From contig NZ_LMFJ01000001.1 of assembly GCF_001426755.1 (NCBI RefSeq), positions 355,545-419,544 of the forward strand: a stretch of DNA of 64,000 bases, given 5' to 3'. This DNA is from Aeromicrobium sp. Root495. GTDB taxonomy: Bacteria; Actinomycetota; Actinomycetes; Propionibacteriales; Nocardioidaceae. The notes under the pieces are model-generated. The model was not told where the DNA came from. It ran no database searches and saw only the letters and a list, made by a program, of their open reading frames with translations. The first letter of the stretch is position 1. The number at the start of each line of letters is the position of its first letter. The translations under genes and the position numbers were made by a program. Below are positions 1 through 9,130 of this stretch, piece after piece.

Positions 1-18
1 GCTGGAGGGAAAGCGTGG

Positions 19-402
19 TCAGCTCTTCTGGCGGTCGAAGGCGTCGCGGATCGGGGCGGTGTCGTAGATGATGTGCAGCCGCTCGACGAGGCCGTCGGCA
101 TCGAGCTCGGCCACGTCGACCACGGTGAACGGTGCCGGCTCCCCACTCGCCAGGGTCCAGCCGAAGTCGAACCAGAAGCTCAGCACCGTCCGACCGTCCT
201 TCTCGCCGACCATGGTGGTGCGCAGCGTGAGCCGGGACTCGGCGGTGTCGGCGAAGAGGAGCGGGTAGAACGCGGAGGCGGGCAGCGTCCCGTAGAGCGG
301 TGAGACGACCGTGCCGTCCTGGCCGAACAGCGCGAGGACCCGTTCCACGTCGGCGGCGCCCAGGGCGTCGAGGTACTCGGTGACCAGCTGCTCCGGCGTC
401 AT
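19..402 (-). CDS. NTF2-like / SnoaL-fold protein
   Basis: A 127-residue protein that opens with MTPEQLVTEYLDALGAADVE and continues with alternating strands and helices of the kind seen in nuclear transport factor 2 / SnoaL-like cone-shaped folds, a family of small ligand-binding or isomerase-like proteins. The ATG at 402 is the only sensible start and the length fits a single domain. The substrate cannot be read from sequence, since the family covers polyketide cyclases, ketosteroid isomerases and non-catalytic proteins. It lies in the same direction as the secreted hydrolase upstream, 43 bp away, so the two may share a transcript. Confidence 0.7.
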   Translation of the reverse strand: MTPEQLVTEYLDALGAADVERVLALFGQDGTVVSPLYGTLPASAFYPLLFADTAESRLTLRTTMVGEKDGRTVLSFWFDFGWTLASGEPAPFTVVDVAELDADGLVERLHIIYDTAPIRDAFDRQKS

Positions 403-445
403 GTCGCCGATCCAACCACGGTCCCGACGGGATCGGGGCGCGCCC

Positions 446-2221
446 TCAGCGCAGTGCTGCGGCGAGGTCGGAGCCGGGGACCGTCGGGAACATGAGGCGG
501 GTGCCCGACGTGCCGCCGAGCGTGACCGTGTTGATGGACGGCAGGCTCGGGAGCGACAGCGGCGACTGCCCGACGAGGGTCAGCTGGATCCGGTGACCCG
601 CCTCGAAGCGGTTGCCGATGGGCCAGAGCTCCACGTGGTAGTCCCTCGCCTGGAGGGGCAGGGCCGGCTTCATGGCGCTGTAGTCGCCGTACGGCTGCAC
701 GAGCTGCCCGTCGGAGTAGAGCGACTTGCTCTTCACGATGTCGGGGAACCCGGTGTTGAGGCGTCCTGTGGTCATGGGGTGTGACGACCCGTCGGGCCAG
801 ACGTCGGACAGCACGGCCCAGATGGGCGTGTTGGGGAGCAGGCTCGACAGCCGGACGTCGAGCGTGGCCGGTCCGACAGCGGTGACGGGCGCCTTGAGGG
901 CCGGGCTCGTGAAGGTGATGCCGGTCTGGTTCGTCAGGTTGATGGTCTCTGAGAACGGGAGCGCACGGAGGAGCTTGTTGACCTCGCCGTCGGGGCCGCC
1001 GCCGGTGGCCGCGATCGTCGTCGGGTCGGTCTGCGTGGGCACCGACGTGATCGACGCGTAGCTCTGCCGGCTGGTGGTGGTGTCGGGCGTGAGGGCGAGG
1101 CTCCCGTCGGTCGGGGAGGCCTTGGTCCCGGACTTCTTGGCCGAGAGCGACAGCGGCGTCCACGTCGTGCCCGGGATGGGCCAGTCGTCGCCCGTGTAGC
1201 GGACGAACTTGCCGAGCAGCTGGTCCTGACGGCTGCCGTTGGCGAGCAGCATCTGTACCGCGGGCTCGTCCTCGGTGCCGTTGTCGACGCCGCGGACGTA
1301 GTGGTCGAGCCAGGCGCTGATCTGTGCCTCGCCGAAGTCGGTGCCGCGAGGAGCACCGTCGTGGGCGCCGACGACGAGGAGGCGGGCCGGCGTTCCCTGC
1401 GAGCGAAGCTGCTGGAAGGCCTGGTAGTCGCCGCGAGGCTCGACGTCGAAGGTGCCGTCGATCAGGAGCGTCGGGACTCGGGTGGCGTCACCGCGGAACC
1501 CGCGCTCCTTCCAGAAGGTGTTGAGGGTGGGGTTCAGCAGGCCGGCGTCGAGCCCGGAGGTGAGGAGGCCTCGGACCGCGTCGAGGGTCGATGCGGGATT
1601 GCGGGTGACGCGCTGCGGCCCCTGGGCCAGGGCCAGGGCGCCGATGCCGAGGAGCACGACGAGGCCGGGCACCGAGTTGGAGATGCCGCCGGGCACGAGG
1701 AGGTCGCGGTAGAGCTCGAACGTGCCGGACCGCATGATGGCGGCCTTGACGCACGGGAGCTTGCGGTGGAGCGAGTTGAACAGCGTGATGGCGCTCGCGG
1801 AGAAGCCTGCGACGGCGAGGTCGCCGTTGCTCCACGGCTGCTGGCACGCCCACTGCAGGGTGTCGAAGACGTCCTGCTGGGTCTTGGGGCCGAGCACGTC
1901 GAAGTCGCCGTCGCTGTCGCCCGTGCCGCGGATCTGGACGGTGAGGAAGTTGTAGTCCGGTCCCACCGTGAAGCTGGCCCCGTTCTCGCCGTACGGCGTG
2001 AACTCGACGACCGTCGGCCGGGCGGCGAGCGGTGCCGCGCCCTTGACCTGCGCCGCGAGCGACACCCCGGTGGTCGTGGTCACGCGCAGTGCCTTGCTCT
2101 CCGTGGTGGGAGCGGGCGCGGCAGGCGCGGGCTCCTCGGCCTGGGCCGGCGCCACGAGGGAGCCGGCCGCGAGCGCGGCGGCGGTGACGGCCACGGCGAG
2201 GGTGCGGGCGAGACGGTTCAT
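446..2221 (-). CDS. Secreted CocE/NonD-family (S15-type) alpha/beta hydrolase
   Basis: A 591-residue protein. Residues 1-28 are a typical Sec signal peptide ([10 protein letters not shown]..., Ala-rich core, AQA cleavage site near 28/29), so the enzyme is exported. The mature part resembles CocE / X-Pro dipeptidyl-peptidase proteins. An alpha/beta-hydrolase core carries the nucleophile motif AGFSASA (Ser141), followed by a late [11 protein letters not shown] segment that fits the acid-residue region and GAHDGAP near the histidine region. A C-terminal beta-rich jelly-roll domain (about residues 370-590) completes the family architecture. Such enzymes cleave esters or X-Pro peptides; the substrate is unknown here. 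An open frame extends much further upstream, but the signal peptide and the GGAGG Shine-Dalgarno 7 nt before the ATG at 2221 fix the start. Confidence 0.85.
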   Translation of the reverse strand: MNRLARTLAVAVTAAALAAGSLVAPAQAEEPAPAAPAPTTESKALRVTTTTGVSLAAQVKGAAPLAARPTVVEFTPYGENGASFTVGPDYNFLTVQIRGTGDSDGDFDVLGPKTQQDVFDTLQWACQQPWSNGDLAVAGFSASAITLFNSLHRKLPCVKAAIMRSGTFELYRDLLVPGGISNSVPGLVVLLGIGALALAQGPQRVTRNPASTLDAVRGLLTSGLDAGLLNPTLNTFWKERGFRGDATRVPTLLIDGTFDVEPRGDYQAFQQLRSQGTPARLLVVGAHDGAPRGTDFGEAQISAWLDHYVRGVDNGTEDEPAVQMLLANGSRQDQLLGKFVRYTGDDWPIPGTTWTPLSLSAKKSGTKASPTDGSLALTPDTTTSRQSYASITSVPTQTDPTTIAATGGGPDGEVNKLLRALPFSETINLTNQTGITFTSPALKAPVTAVGPATLDVRLSSLLPNTPIWAVLSDVWPDGSSHPMTTGRLNTGFPDIVKSKSLYSDGQLVQPYGDYSAMKPALPLQARDYHVELWPIGNRFEAGHRIQLTLVGQSPLSLPSLPSINTVTLGGTSGTRLMFPTVPGSDLAAALR

Positions 2222-2238
2222 GAGGACCTCCAAATCCA

Positions 2239-2250
2239 GTACATATGTAC
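2239..2250. promoter_or_regulatory. 12-bp perfect palindrome upstream of the secreted hydrolase
   Basis: GTACATATGTAC is a perfect palindrome centred 23 bp upstream of the hydrolase start, in the divergent gap towards lpd. It is AT-rich in a very GC-rich background and could contain the -10 region of the minus-strand promoter. Its symmetry suggests a dimeric repressor site of the TetR kind. The regulator is not known. Confidence 0.35.
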
Positions 2251-2363
2251 CACTTGTTGGACGGTGTGACCAGCCCCACGGGACGGGCTCCTGCACTGGT
2301 GGTCTCGGTCTCACTGCGCCCGCCCCTGGAATCGCGGCGAGTTCGTCATGGTTGACTCCAGGT

Positions 2364-3764
2364 ATGAGCCGTGAAGTCGATGTCGTCGTCCTGGGTGCCG
2401 GTCCTGGTGGATACGTGGCCGCGATCCGTGCCGCGCAGCTGGGTCTTTCCGTGGCTGTCGTGGAGAAGCAGTACTGGGGCGGTGTGTGTCTCAACGTCGG
2501 GTGCATCCCGTCCAAGGCGCTCCTGCGCAACGCCGAGCTGGCCAACATCTTCAGCCACGACAAGGAGAAGTTCGGCATCTCCGGCGACGTCTCCTTCGAC
2601 TTCGGCAAGGCCTTCGACCGCAGCCGCGAGGTGGCCGACGGCCGCGTCAAGGGCGTGCACTTCCTCATGAAGAAGAACAAGATCGCCGAGCTCGACGGCA
2701 CGGGCACCTTCACCGGCCCCAACAGCCTCGACGTCGCCCTGAGCGACGGGGGCACCGAGACCGTCGAGTTCAAGAACGCCATCATCGCCACCGGCTCCAC
2801 CGTGCGGATGCTGCCGGGCGTCGAGAAGAGCAAGAACGTGGTCACGTACGAGGAGCAGATCCTCAACAGCGACCTGCCGCGCCGCATGACGGTCGTCGGC
2901 GCCGGTGCCATCGGCATGGAGTTCGCCTACGTGCTCAAGGCCTACGGGGTCGACGTCACGATCGTCGAGTTCCTCGACCGCGCGCTGCCCAACGAGGACG
3001 TCGAGGTCTCCAAGGAGATCACCAAGGCGTACAAGAAGCTCGGCATCCCGATCCTCACGAGCACCAAGGTCGAGTCGGTCACCGACCACGACGACGGCGT
3101 CACCGTGGTCTACACCGGCAAGGACGGCAAGCAGGTCACTGCCGAGACCGACCGCGTGCTCGTCTCCGTCGGCTTCGCCCCGCGGGTCGAGGGCTTCGGC
3201 CTGGAGAAGACCGGCGTCGAGCTCACCGACCGCGGCGCCATCGCGATCGACGAGCGCATGCGCACCAACGTCCCGCACATCTACGCCATCGGCGACGTCA
3301 CCGCCAAGCTGCAGCTGGCCCACGTGGCCGAGGCGCAGGGCGTCGTGGCGGCCGAGACCATCGGCGACGTCGAGACGATGGAGCTGGGCGACTACCGGAT
3401 GATGCCCCGCGCGACCTTCACGCAGCCGCAGGTCGCGTCGTTCGGGCTCACCGAGCAGCAGGCCAAGGACGAGGGCCACGACGTGAAGGTCGTGAAGTTC
3501 CCCTTCACCGCCAACGGCAAGGCCCACGGCCTCGGCGAGCCGGTGGGCTTCGTGAAGCTCGTCGCCGACTCCGAGTTCGGCGAGCTCCTCGGCGGCCACC
3601 TCATCGGCCCCGACGTCTCCGAGCTCCTGCCCGAGCTGACGCTGGCCCAGAAGTGGGACCTCGGCGCGCTCGAGCTGGCCCGCAACGTCCACACCCACCC
3701 CACGCTCAGCGAGGCGCTGCAGGAGGGCTTCCACGGCCTCACCGGCCACATGATCAACTTCTGA
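2364..3764 (+). CDS. lpdA: Dihydrolipoyl dehydrogenase (E3)
   Basis: A 466-residue flavoprotein disulfide reductase that reoxidises dihydrolipoamide in 2-oxo-acid dehydrogenase complexes, using FAD and passing electrons to NAD+. The N-terminal FAD motif [15 protein letters not shown] follows [10 protein letters not shown]. The redox pair is in [13 protein letters not shown] (Cys42, Cys47). A second nucleotide-binding motif, [17 protein letters not shown], lies near residue 180, and the C-terminal HTHPTLSE supplies the catalytic His445-Glu450 pair. Length and motifs fit a full Lpd. The start was set at the ATG at 2364 because it gives the canonical N-terminus; the open frame extends upstream without family similarity. 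No clear Shine-Dalgarno is visible. The enzyme also serves peroxidase systems in mycobacteria, which cannot be judged here. Confidence 0.97.
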   Translation: MSREVDVVVLGAGPGGYVAAIRAAQLGLSVAVVEKQYWGGVCLNVGCIPSKALLRNAELANIFSHDKEKFGISGDVSFDFGKAFDRSREVADGRVKGVHFLMKKNKIAELDGTGTFTGPNSLDVALSDGGTETVEFKNAIIATGSTVRMLPGVEKSKNVVTYEEQILNSDLPRRMTVVGAGAIGMEFAYVLKAYGVDVTIVEFLDRALPNEDVEVSKEITKAYKKLGIPILTSTKVESVTDHDDGVTVVYTGKDGKQVTAETDRVLVSVGFAPRVEGFGLEKTGVELTDRGAIAIDERMRTNVPHIYAIGDVTAKLQLAHVAEAQGVVAAETIGDVETMELGDYRMMPRATFTQPQVASFGLTEQQAKDEGHDVKVVKFPFTANGKAHGLGEPVGFVKLVADSEFGELLGGHLIGPDVSELLPELTLAQKWDLGALELARNVHTHPTLSEALQEGFHGLTGHMINF

Positions 3765-3791
3765 TCACGCTGGTCAGGGCCGTGTGGGACG

Positions 3792-3835
3792 AAAAAATCT
3801 GCCTCCGGCACCCCCGTTGGGGCCGGATGCAGATT
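3792..3835 (-). terminator. Intrinsic terminator between convergent genes
   Basis: Arms 3796-3809 and 3822-3835 form a 14-bp stem with one mismatch around a 12-base loop that is itself C/G complementary. Read on the minus strand the stem is followed by a run of six U (six A at 3792-3797), so it is a canonical rho-independent terminator for the gene at 3851-4498. It probably also stops lpd transcription from the other side. Confidence 0.8.
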
Positions 3836-3850
3836 CTGTCGTGATCCCGG

Positions 3851-4498
3851 TCAGAGGTCGCGGTAGCGCTTTGCCTCGTCGGTCTTCTGCTTCAGCTCGT
3901 CGGCGGTGAGCCTCGGGCCGTAGCCGGGGGTGTCGCGCTGGATGCGCCAGCCCTCGGCGAGCGGGCCGAGGTCGACGACGTCGAAGCCGACCGAGTCGAT
4001 GAACGACGTCACCTGCTCCTTGCCCGCGGCGTCGTCGCCCGCGACGGCGAGGGCACGACGTCCCTCGGAGCCGGAAGGCTTGGCGTGACCCTCGATGTCG
4101 AGGGCGCCGATGTGGTTGAACGCCTTGACGACCTTGGAGTCGGGCAGGTGGTCCTGCAGGAGCTCGGCCGTGGTGGTCGACTCGTCCTCGAGGACGTCGA
4201 TCTTCCCGTCGCGCTCGGGGTAGTAGTTGTTGGTGTCGACGACGACCTTGCCGGCGAGAGGCTCGACCGGCACCGAGCCGACGGCCTTGAGCGGGATGGT
4301 GACCACGGCGAGGTCGGCTGCTTCTGCGGCCTCCGCGGGGGTGGCTGCACGGGCCGACGGCCCGAGGTCCGCGACGAGGTCGCTGAGGGTCTCAGGCCCG
4401 CGTGAGTTGCTGAGCACCACGTCCCAGCCCTGGGCGATAGCCGCCTTGGCGACCGCGCTGCCGATGTTTCCTGCTCCGATGAGTCCGAGGGTCGTCAT
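3851..4498 (-). CDS. NADP-dependent / F420-type oxidoreductase (NAD-binding 2 family)
   Basis: A 215-residue protein beginning MTTLGLIGAGNIGSAVAKAA, a clean Rossmann GxGxxG motif, followed by TIPLKAV and VVVDTNNYYPERDG. This is the pattern of NADPH-dependent F420 oxidoreductase-like proteins (pfam F420_oxidored), which lack a long catalytic C-terminal domain. The precise substrate is unknown; relatives reduce F420 or act as dinucleotide reductases. A TACGTT hexamer at 4506-4511, 7 nt before the ATG, suggests a leaderless transcript. It is divergent from the hydrolase at 4614 and convergent with lpd. Confidence 0.75.
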   Translation of the reverse strand: MTTLGLIGAGNIGSAVAKAAIAQGWDVVLSNSRGPETLSDLVADLGPSARAATPAEAAEAADLAVVTIPLKAVGSVPVEPLAGKVVVDTNNYYPERDGKIDVLEDESTTTAELLQDHLPDSKVVKAFNHIGALDIEGHAKPSGSEGRRALAVAGDDAAGKEQVTSFIDSVGFDVVDLGPLAEGWRIQRDTPGYGPRLTADELKQKTDEAKRYRDL

Positions 4499-4613
4499 GT
4501 GCCCCAACGTACGACCGGGGTGGTCGGCGACGAGCCTCGTCCTGCGGGCCGGGACCGTCGGCACGAACAAGATCGCAGGCGTACGATCCGGTGCTTCCGG
4601 GTACGTTCACGGC

Positions 4614-5291
4614 ATGCCCAACGCTCCCCGTCTGATCCCCACCACCGAGCCGAAGGACGCCGAGGCGGTCGTCCTGGTGCTGCACGGCGGAGCGAGCCGT
4701 CGGGACAACCCCATGGTCAGCCCCACGCAGCTGTCGGTGCTGCGGATGATCCCCGTCGCGCGGCGGGTCGCGCGGGCGGGTGCCAAGCGGCTGGCGGTGT
4801 ACCGCGTGCTCAACTCGACGCGGGGCTGGGACACCACCCACACCCCGGTCGACGACGCGCGTTGGGCCATCGCGCAGGTGGAGGAGCGGCTCGGGACCTC
4901 GCTGCCGATCGGGCTCGTAGGCCACTCGCTCGGCGGACGCGCCGCCATCCTCGCCGGTGCGGAGCCGGGCGTGCAGAGCGTCGTGGCCCTGAACCCGTGG
5001 GTCTACCCGCAGGACGGTGACGTCGACCTGAGCGGCCGCCAGGTCCTGGTGGCGCACGGCACCGAGGACCGGATCGCCGACCCGGCCAAGGCGAAGGAGG
5101 CGGCACGTCGCATCTCCAGGTCGACCGACGTCTCCTTCGTCGACGTGCGCGGCGGCAAGCACGCCATGCTCGCGAGGCACGGAACGTTCGACGGGCTGGC
5201 CGCCGACTTCACCGCCGGGGTGCTGCTCGACGGCCACCAGCCGGGCGTCGCGTCGCGCGCGCTGGCGGGGGACATGGCCTTCGAGGTCTGA
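4614..5291 (+). CDS. Alpha/beta hydrolase (dienelactone hydrolase-like)
   Basis: A 225-residue cytoplasmic alpha/beta hydrolase. An oxyanion-hole HGGAS segment occurs near residue 25, the nucleophile elbow is GHSLGG, and a late HGTEDRIADP (acid region) is followed by GGKHAML (His region), so the catalytic triad looks complete. No signal peptide. The start is the ATG at 4614, preceded by the -10-like TACGTT at 4602-4607 with exactly 6 nt between, the leaderless pattern found at many genes of this window. The open frame extends upstream but into sequence that overlaps the divergent gene. Substrate unknown. Confidence 0.8.
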   Translation: MPNAPRLIPTTEPKDAEAVVLVLHGGASRRDNPMVSPTQLSVLRMIPVARRVARAGAKRLAVYRVLNSTRGWDTTHTPVDDARWAIAQVEERLGTSLPIGLVGHSLGGRAAILAGAEPGVQSVVALNPWVYPQDGDVDLSGRQVLVAHGTEDRIADPAKAKEAARRISRSTDVSFVDVRGGKHAMLARHGTFDGLAADFTAGVLLDGHQPGVASRALAGDMAFEV

Positions 5292-5329
5292 GCAGCCGCA
5301 GGACGAGGCGCAGCAAACATAAGAGCTCC

Positions 5330-5357
5330 TTCATGCACGCCTCACGAAGGCCTCACC
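5330..5357 (+). promoter_or_regulatory. Three direct repeats at 11-bp spacing upstream of lipoprotein gene
   Basis: TTCATG, CCTCACG and CCTCACC place a TCAY core at 5331, 5342 and 5353, exactly one helical turn (11 bp) apart. Tandem direct repeats with this period are typical of OmpR/PhoB-family response regulator sites. They lie about 70-95 bp before the lipoprotein start, a plausible activator position. No regulator gene is adjacent. Confidence 0.3.
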
Positions 5358-5423
5358 AGCACCGGATGTAGTGGTCCCGTAAGCCAGCCACCCACCCACC
5401 ACTGCACTCCCCAGGAGCACCTC

Positions 5424-5975
5424 ATGCGCAAGCCCCTCACCATCGTCGGTCTCGCCCTCGCCGCGTCCCTCACCCTCAGCGCGTGCGGCGGTGGCGACGA
5501 GAAGATCAGCTCCGAGGACCGCGCGAAGGCCTCGGCGGCCGCGCTCAAGTACGTGGGTGGAGGAGCGGTGACCGACGCCGAGCGCGGCGACGGTGACGAC
5601 GCCGCGTACGAGGTCGAGGTGACCCTCCCCAGCGGTACCGACATCGACGTCGAGCTCGACGAGTCCTTCGCCGTCACCAACAGCCCGGCCAAGGCGTCGG
5701 ACTTCGCGGCCGCGACGCCGTCGGACTCGCCGGCACCCAGCCCGAGCGCCTCGTCCAGCGCCTCCGTCGCCGACGACGACCGCGCTCTCACCGGGGCGAC
5801 CCTCGACAAGGCGACCAAGGCCGCTCTCAAGGCCACCGGCGAGGGTCGGGTCACCGAGACGAGCGGCAGCGACGACCGCGACCACGTCTACGAGGTCGAC
5901 GTCCTGCTGCCGAGCGGCGAGGACGTGACGGTCGAGCTCGACAAGTCCTTCACGGTCACCAAGATCGACCGCTGA
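5424..5975 (+). CDS. Lipoprotein with two PepSY-like repeats
   Basis: A 183-residue predicted lipoprotein. The signal sequence MRKPLTIVGLALAASLTLSAC ends in an LSAC lipobox (Cys21), so the protein should be anchored outside the membrane. Two homologous units follow, separated by a Pro/Ser/Ala linker: an AALKYVGGG...EVEVTLPSGTDIDVELDESF unit and an AALKATGEG...EVDVLLPSGEDVTVELDKSF unit. These resemble PepSY domains, thought to bind or inhibit peptidases or to sense peptides. Start chosen at the ATG with AGGAG about 7 nt upstream. The direct repeats upstream suggest control by a response regulator. Function otherwise unknown. Confidence 0.75.
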   Translation: MRKPLTIVGLALAASLTLSACGGGDEKISSEDRAKASAAALKYVGGGAVTDAERGDGDDAAYEVEVTLPSGTDIDVELDESFAVTNSPAKASDFAAATPSDSPAPSPSASSSASVADDDRALTGATLDKATKAALKATGEGRVTETSGSDDRDHVYEVDVLLPSGEDVTVELDKSFTVTKIDR

Positions 5976-5993
5976 CCCGCTGCTCCCACGGGG

Positions 5994-6956
5994 TCAGAGC
6001 AGTCCCTGCTCGGTGAGCCAGGCCTCGGCCCGGCGCATGCCCTCGGCCAGATCGACCTGCGGGTCGTAGCCGAGCATGCGTCGGGCCTTGTCGATGGAGT
6101 AGGTGCCGGTGCGGCAGAGGTAGCGGACGGCGGTGGCGTTGGCCTCGCTGTCGGACCCCGACACCTTGGCCACGCCGGCCGCCGCGGTGGCCAGCGTCAG
6201 GGCGAACGAGGTCGGCACGAGGACCGGTCGCTTGCCGAGCATCCGGTAGTAGTGGCCGAAGAACTCCTTCGTGGGCACGCCCACCCCGCCGGCGAGGGTG
6301 AAGACGTGGCCGGCGGCCTCGGGCGTGAAGCCAGCGCGGACGATGCCGTCCACGAGGTCGTCGACGTAGACGGGGCTGAAGATCCCGCGGCCCATGGCGG
6401 GCAGGAAGAACTGCCGCGCCTTGATCATCTCGACCGGCAGGACGGTCCAGGGGCGCGAGCCCGGACCGTAGACGTCTCCGGGACGCACGATCGTGACCGG
6501 GACCTCGCCGGCGGCGTGCGCCTGGAGCGCCACCTGCTCCGACGCGATGCGGGTGTCGACGTACGGGTTGCCGTCGGGGCGGATCGGGTGCTGCTCCGTG
6601 ACGCCGTCGGGGAAGCCGAGGTCGGAGAAGGCGCGCACCGACGAGAGGTAGACGACGCGGCCCACTCCGCCCGCGACCGCCGCGTCGAGGACGTTGCGGG
6701 TGCCGACGGTGTTGACCCGCCACGACTCCGCGAGCGTCGGGCGGTTGGAGACGAGAGCGGCCGTGTGCATGATGACGTCCGTCCCTGCGGCGGCTGCCTG
6801 CCACCCGCCAGGAGTGGCGAGGTCGCCGGCGACGACACCGCGGGTGGGGTCCGCCTCGCGGTCCATGCCGGAGACGGAGTGGCCGTCGGCGAGGAGGCGG
6901 GCGGCGACGGCGCGGCCGATGAAGCCGCTGGCACCGGTGATGAAGACGCTGGTCAT
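5994..6956 (-). CDS. NAD-dependent epimerase/dehydratase (extended SDR)
   Basis: A 320-residue extended short-chain dehydrogenase. The N-terminus MTSVFITGASGFIGRAVAAR carries the GxxGxxG NAD(P) motif. YVDTRIASEQVAL supplies a YxxxxxxxE segment where the family usually has YxxxK, so the catalytic Lys is not at its usual place and should be checked. VTIVRPGDVYGPGSRPW and FSPVYVDDLVDGIVRA match the later motifs of 3-beta-hydroxysteroid dehydrogenase/isomerase or nucleoside-diphosphate-sugar epimerase relatives. The ATG at 6956 overlaps the stop of the LysR gene upstream (ATGA), so the two are translationally coupled. Confidence 0.8.
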   Translation of the reverse strand: MTSVFITGASGFIGRAVAARLLADGHSVSGMDREADPTRGVVAGDLATPGGWQAAAAGTDVIMHTAALVSNRPTLAESWRVNTVGTRNVLDAAVAGGVGRVVYLSSVRAFSDLGFPDGVTEQHPIRPDGNPYVDTRIASEQVALQAHAAGEVPVTIVRPGDVYGPGSRPWTVLPVEMIKARQFFLPAMGRGIFSPVYVDDLVDGIVRAGFTPEAAGHVFTLAGGVGVPTKEFFGHYYRMLGKRPVLVPTSFALTLATAAAGVAKVSGSDSEANATAVRYLCRTGTYSIDKARRMLGYDPQVDLAEGMRRAEAWLTEQGLL

Positions 6957-7885
6957 GAGGGTGCTCCTGGGTCGGCGGGGCTGGTGCGGGTGGTCGCGGT
7001 GGCGATGGCGAGGAGGTCTCGCACGGGTCCGGCGGGCGGACGGCCCGAGCCGACCCAGATGGCGGTGAGGTCGCGGGTGAGGTCGAGGTTCTCGGTCGGG
7101 ACCTCGACGAGGCGACCCGACTCGACGTCGGACTGGACGGCCCGCCGGCTCAGGAACGCGGGCGGGCTCCCGGCGCTCACGGCGCCACGCACCGCCGACG
7201 TCGTGGTGAGCTCGACGGCCGGAGCCGTGGAGGTGAGCCCGTGCTCGGTCAGAGCCTCCTCGACGACCCGGCGCGTGCCGGACCCGCGCTCGCGCCACGT
7301 GAGGGCCCGCTCGGCCACCTCGCGCACGGTGACGGGACGACCGAGGGCGGCCCAAGAGTCGTCGGGGGCGGCGCACAGGACGAGCGTGTCGCGCCCGACC
7401 ACGAGCGCGGCCAGTCCGCCGACGTCGGCACCGTCCTCGACGAACCCGATGTCGGCGGAGCCGTCGCGCACCGCGGCGCGGACGCGCTCGCTGTTGGTGG
7501 CCGTGAGGCTCGCGGCCGTCTCGTGCTGCTGCCGCAGTCGGACGAGCCACAGGGGGAGGAGGTGCTCGGCGACCGTCATGCTCGCCGCGACGCTCAGCTG
7601 ATGACGCCGGTCGTCACGCAGCGTGGCGATGGAGGTGTCCACCTCGTGCGCGACGTCGAGCAGCCGCGCGGCCCAGCCGGCGAGCAGGACGCCGGCCTCC
7701 GTGAGGGTCGACCCGCTCGCGCTGCGCTGGAGGAGCGTGAGCCCGGTCAGCGCCTCGACGGCCCGGAGCCGCTCCGACGCCGACTGCTGCGTGATGCCGT
7801 TGGCCCGCCCCGCGGCCCCGATGCTCCCGTGCTTCGCGACGTCGACGAGCAGCTGGAGCGCGGCGAGGTCGGGAAGGTGCTGCAT
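6953..7885 (-). CDS. LysR-family transcriptional regulator
   Basis: A 310-residue LysR-type regulator. The winged helix-turn-helix lies at residues about 1-60 (LLVDVAKHGSIGAAGRANG, then QQSASERLRAVEALTG), followed by the two-lobed effector domain. A GTG two codons upstream (7891) is also possible, but the -10-like TACGGT at 7892-7897 lies exactly 6 nt before the ATG at 7885, the spacing used throughout this window, so 7885 is preferred. It is coupled to the epimerase gene and divergent from the TDT transporter, which it is likely to control. No ligand can be deduced. Confidence 0.85.
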   Translation of the reverse strand: MQHLPDLAALQLLVDVAKHGSIGAAGRANGITQQSASERLRAVEALTGLTLLQRSASGSTLTEAGVLLAGWAARLLDVAHEVDTSIATLRDDRRHQLSVAASMTVAEHLLPLWLVRLRQQHETAASLTATNSERVRAAVRDGSADIGFVEDGADVGGLAALVVGRDTLVLCAAPDDSWAALGRPVTVREVAERALTWRERGSGTRRVVEEALTEHGLTSTAPAVELTTTSAVRGAVSAGSPPAFLSRRAVQSDVESGRLVEVPTENLDLTRDLTAIWVGSGRPPAGPVRDLLAIATATTRTSPADPGAPS

Positions 7886-7905
7886 GGGCACACCGTACCG
7901 CTGCT

Positions 7906-7932
7906 CACAGGTCCTGCCTGTGGATCCACAGG
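7906..7932. promoter_or_regulatory. Overlapping palindromes in the LysR-TDT transporter gap
   Basis: CCTGTGGATCCACAGG (7917-7932) is a perfect 16-bp palindrome. CACAGG at 7906-7911 also pairs with CCTGTG at 7917-7922, giving a repeated CCTGTG/CACAGG operator. It lies between the divergent -10 hexamers, where a LysR-type regulator would be expected to bind. Confidence 0.5.
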
Positions 7933-7978
7933 AACGAGGCTTCTACCGGGGACGGCCCGACGCGACGAGGCTGGACGC

Positions 7979-9073
7979 ATGACCACGCTCCAGCTCCCTC
8001 GCCGCACCGGGACAGCCCTGTGGCTGCGGGAGCTTGAGGGCGCACCGCTCCTCGGCCACGTGCTGCCCAGCTGGTTCGCCTCGGTCATGGGCACGGGGAT
8101 CGTCGCGGTCGCCGCGGCAGGTCTTCCGGTCGGCGTGCCGGGGCTCCAGGGGCTCGCGGTGGCGGCCTGGGTCCTTGCAGCCGTGCTGCTCGTCCTCGTC
8201 CTGGCCGCGACCGGAGGTCACTGGATGCACCACCGCGCCACCGCGCGTCGGCACCTCGACGACCCCGTGGCGGCCCTGTTCTACGGCGCCCCGGCGATGG
8301 CGCTCATGACGGTGGGCGCGGGCACGCTGCTCGTGGGGCACCGCGTCGTCGGCCTGCCGGCGGCCGTGGCCGTCGATGCGATGCTCTGGAGCGTCGGGAC
8401 CCTGTTCGGTCTCGCGACGACGGTGCTCGTCCCGCTCCGCGTGCTTTGGATCCACGGCCTTCAGCCCGACACCGCGTTCGGCGGCTGGCTCATGCCGGTC
8501 GTCCCGCCCATGGTGAGCGCAGCGACGGGCGCTGCGCTCGTCCCGCACCTGCCCGCCGGTCCCGCCCAGCAGGCGATGCTCGTGGTCTGCTGGTCCTTCT
8601 TCGGCCTCACGCTCGTGACGAGTGCCGTGATGATCGGCTTCATCCTTCGCAGGCTGGTGAGGGTGGGGCCTGGTGCTGCGGCGGGCGTGCCGACCCTGTT
8701 CATCGTGCTCGGGCCGATGGGCCAGTCCGTCACGGCGGCGCACCACCTGGGCGTCGACGGCGGGACGCGCGGCTTCACGCTGGCGTTCGGTCTGCCGATG
8801 CTCGGTCTTGCCCTCGTCTGGCTCTTCGTCGCGGCGACGATCGTCGTGCGAGCGGCCCGGAACGGCCTCCCGTTCAGCCTCACGTGGTGGTCCTTCACGT
8901 TCCCGCTCGGAACGGTGGTCACGGGCGCGTCGGGTCTCGCGGCGCTCACCGGGAACCCCGCCCTGCAGAGCCTGGCCGTCGGTCTCTTCGTCCTGCTGCT
9001 GACGGCGTGGACCGTCGTCGCGACCCGTACGGCGCACGGTGTCGTGAGCGGCAGGCTGCTGCGCAGGCCCTGA
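7979..9073 (+). CDS. TDT / SLAC1-TehA family membrane transporter
   Basis: A 364-residue integral membrane protein with about ten hydrophobic segments. The N-terminal HVLPSWFASVMGTGIVAVAA matches the TDT (tellurite-resistance/dicarboxylate transporter) family, which includes TehA, MAE1, the sulfite exporter SSU1 and plant SLAC1 anion channels. PLRVLWIHG near residue 155 and SLTWWSFTFPLGTVVTG near 300 are further family-like patches. Substrate unknown: anion, C4-dicarboxylate or sulfite are the usual options. GAGGCT at 7967-7972 lies 6 nt before the ATG, so a leaderless mRNA is likely. Divergent from a LysR gene with palindromic operators between. Confidence 0.85.
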   Translation: MTTLQLPRRTGTALWLRELEGAPLLGHVLPSWFASVMGTGIVAVAAAGLPVGVPGLQGLAVAAWVLAAVLLVLVLAATGGHWMHHRATARRHLDDPVAALFYGAPAMALMTVGAGTLLVGHRVVGLPAAVAVDAMLWSVGTLFGLATTVLVPLRVLWIHGLQPDTAFGGWLMPVVPPMVSAATGAALVPHLPAGPAQQAMLVVCWSFFGLTLVTSAVMIGFILRRLVRVGPGAAAGVPTLFIVLGPMGQSVTAAHHLGVDGGTRGFTLAFGLPMLGLALVWLFVAATIVVRAARNGLPFSLTWWSFTFPLGTVVTGASGLAALTGNPALQSLAVGLFVLLLTAWTVVATRTAHGVVSGRLLRRP

Positions 9074-9130
9074 CCTCACCAGGTGGGACACGCGACCGGG
9101 CGCACCTCCCTGACGGCGTAGCGTGCCCTC

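Noticed and set aside
2221..2917. Upstream in-frame extension of the secreted hydrolase to 823 residues
   Set aside because: The extension lies antisense to lpd and would hide a perfect signal peptide; the internal ATG at 2221 has a good Shine-Dalgarno.
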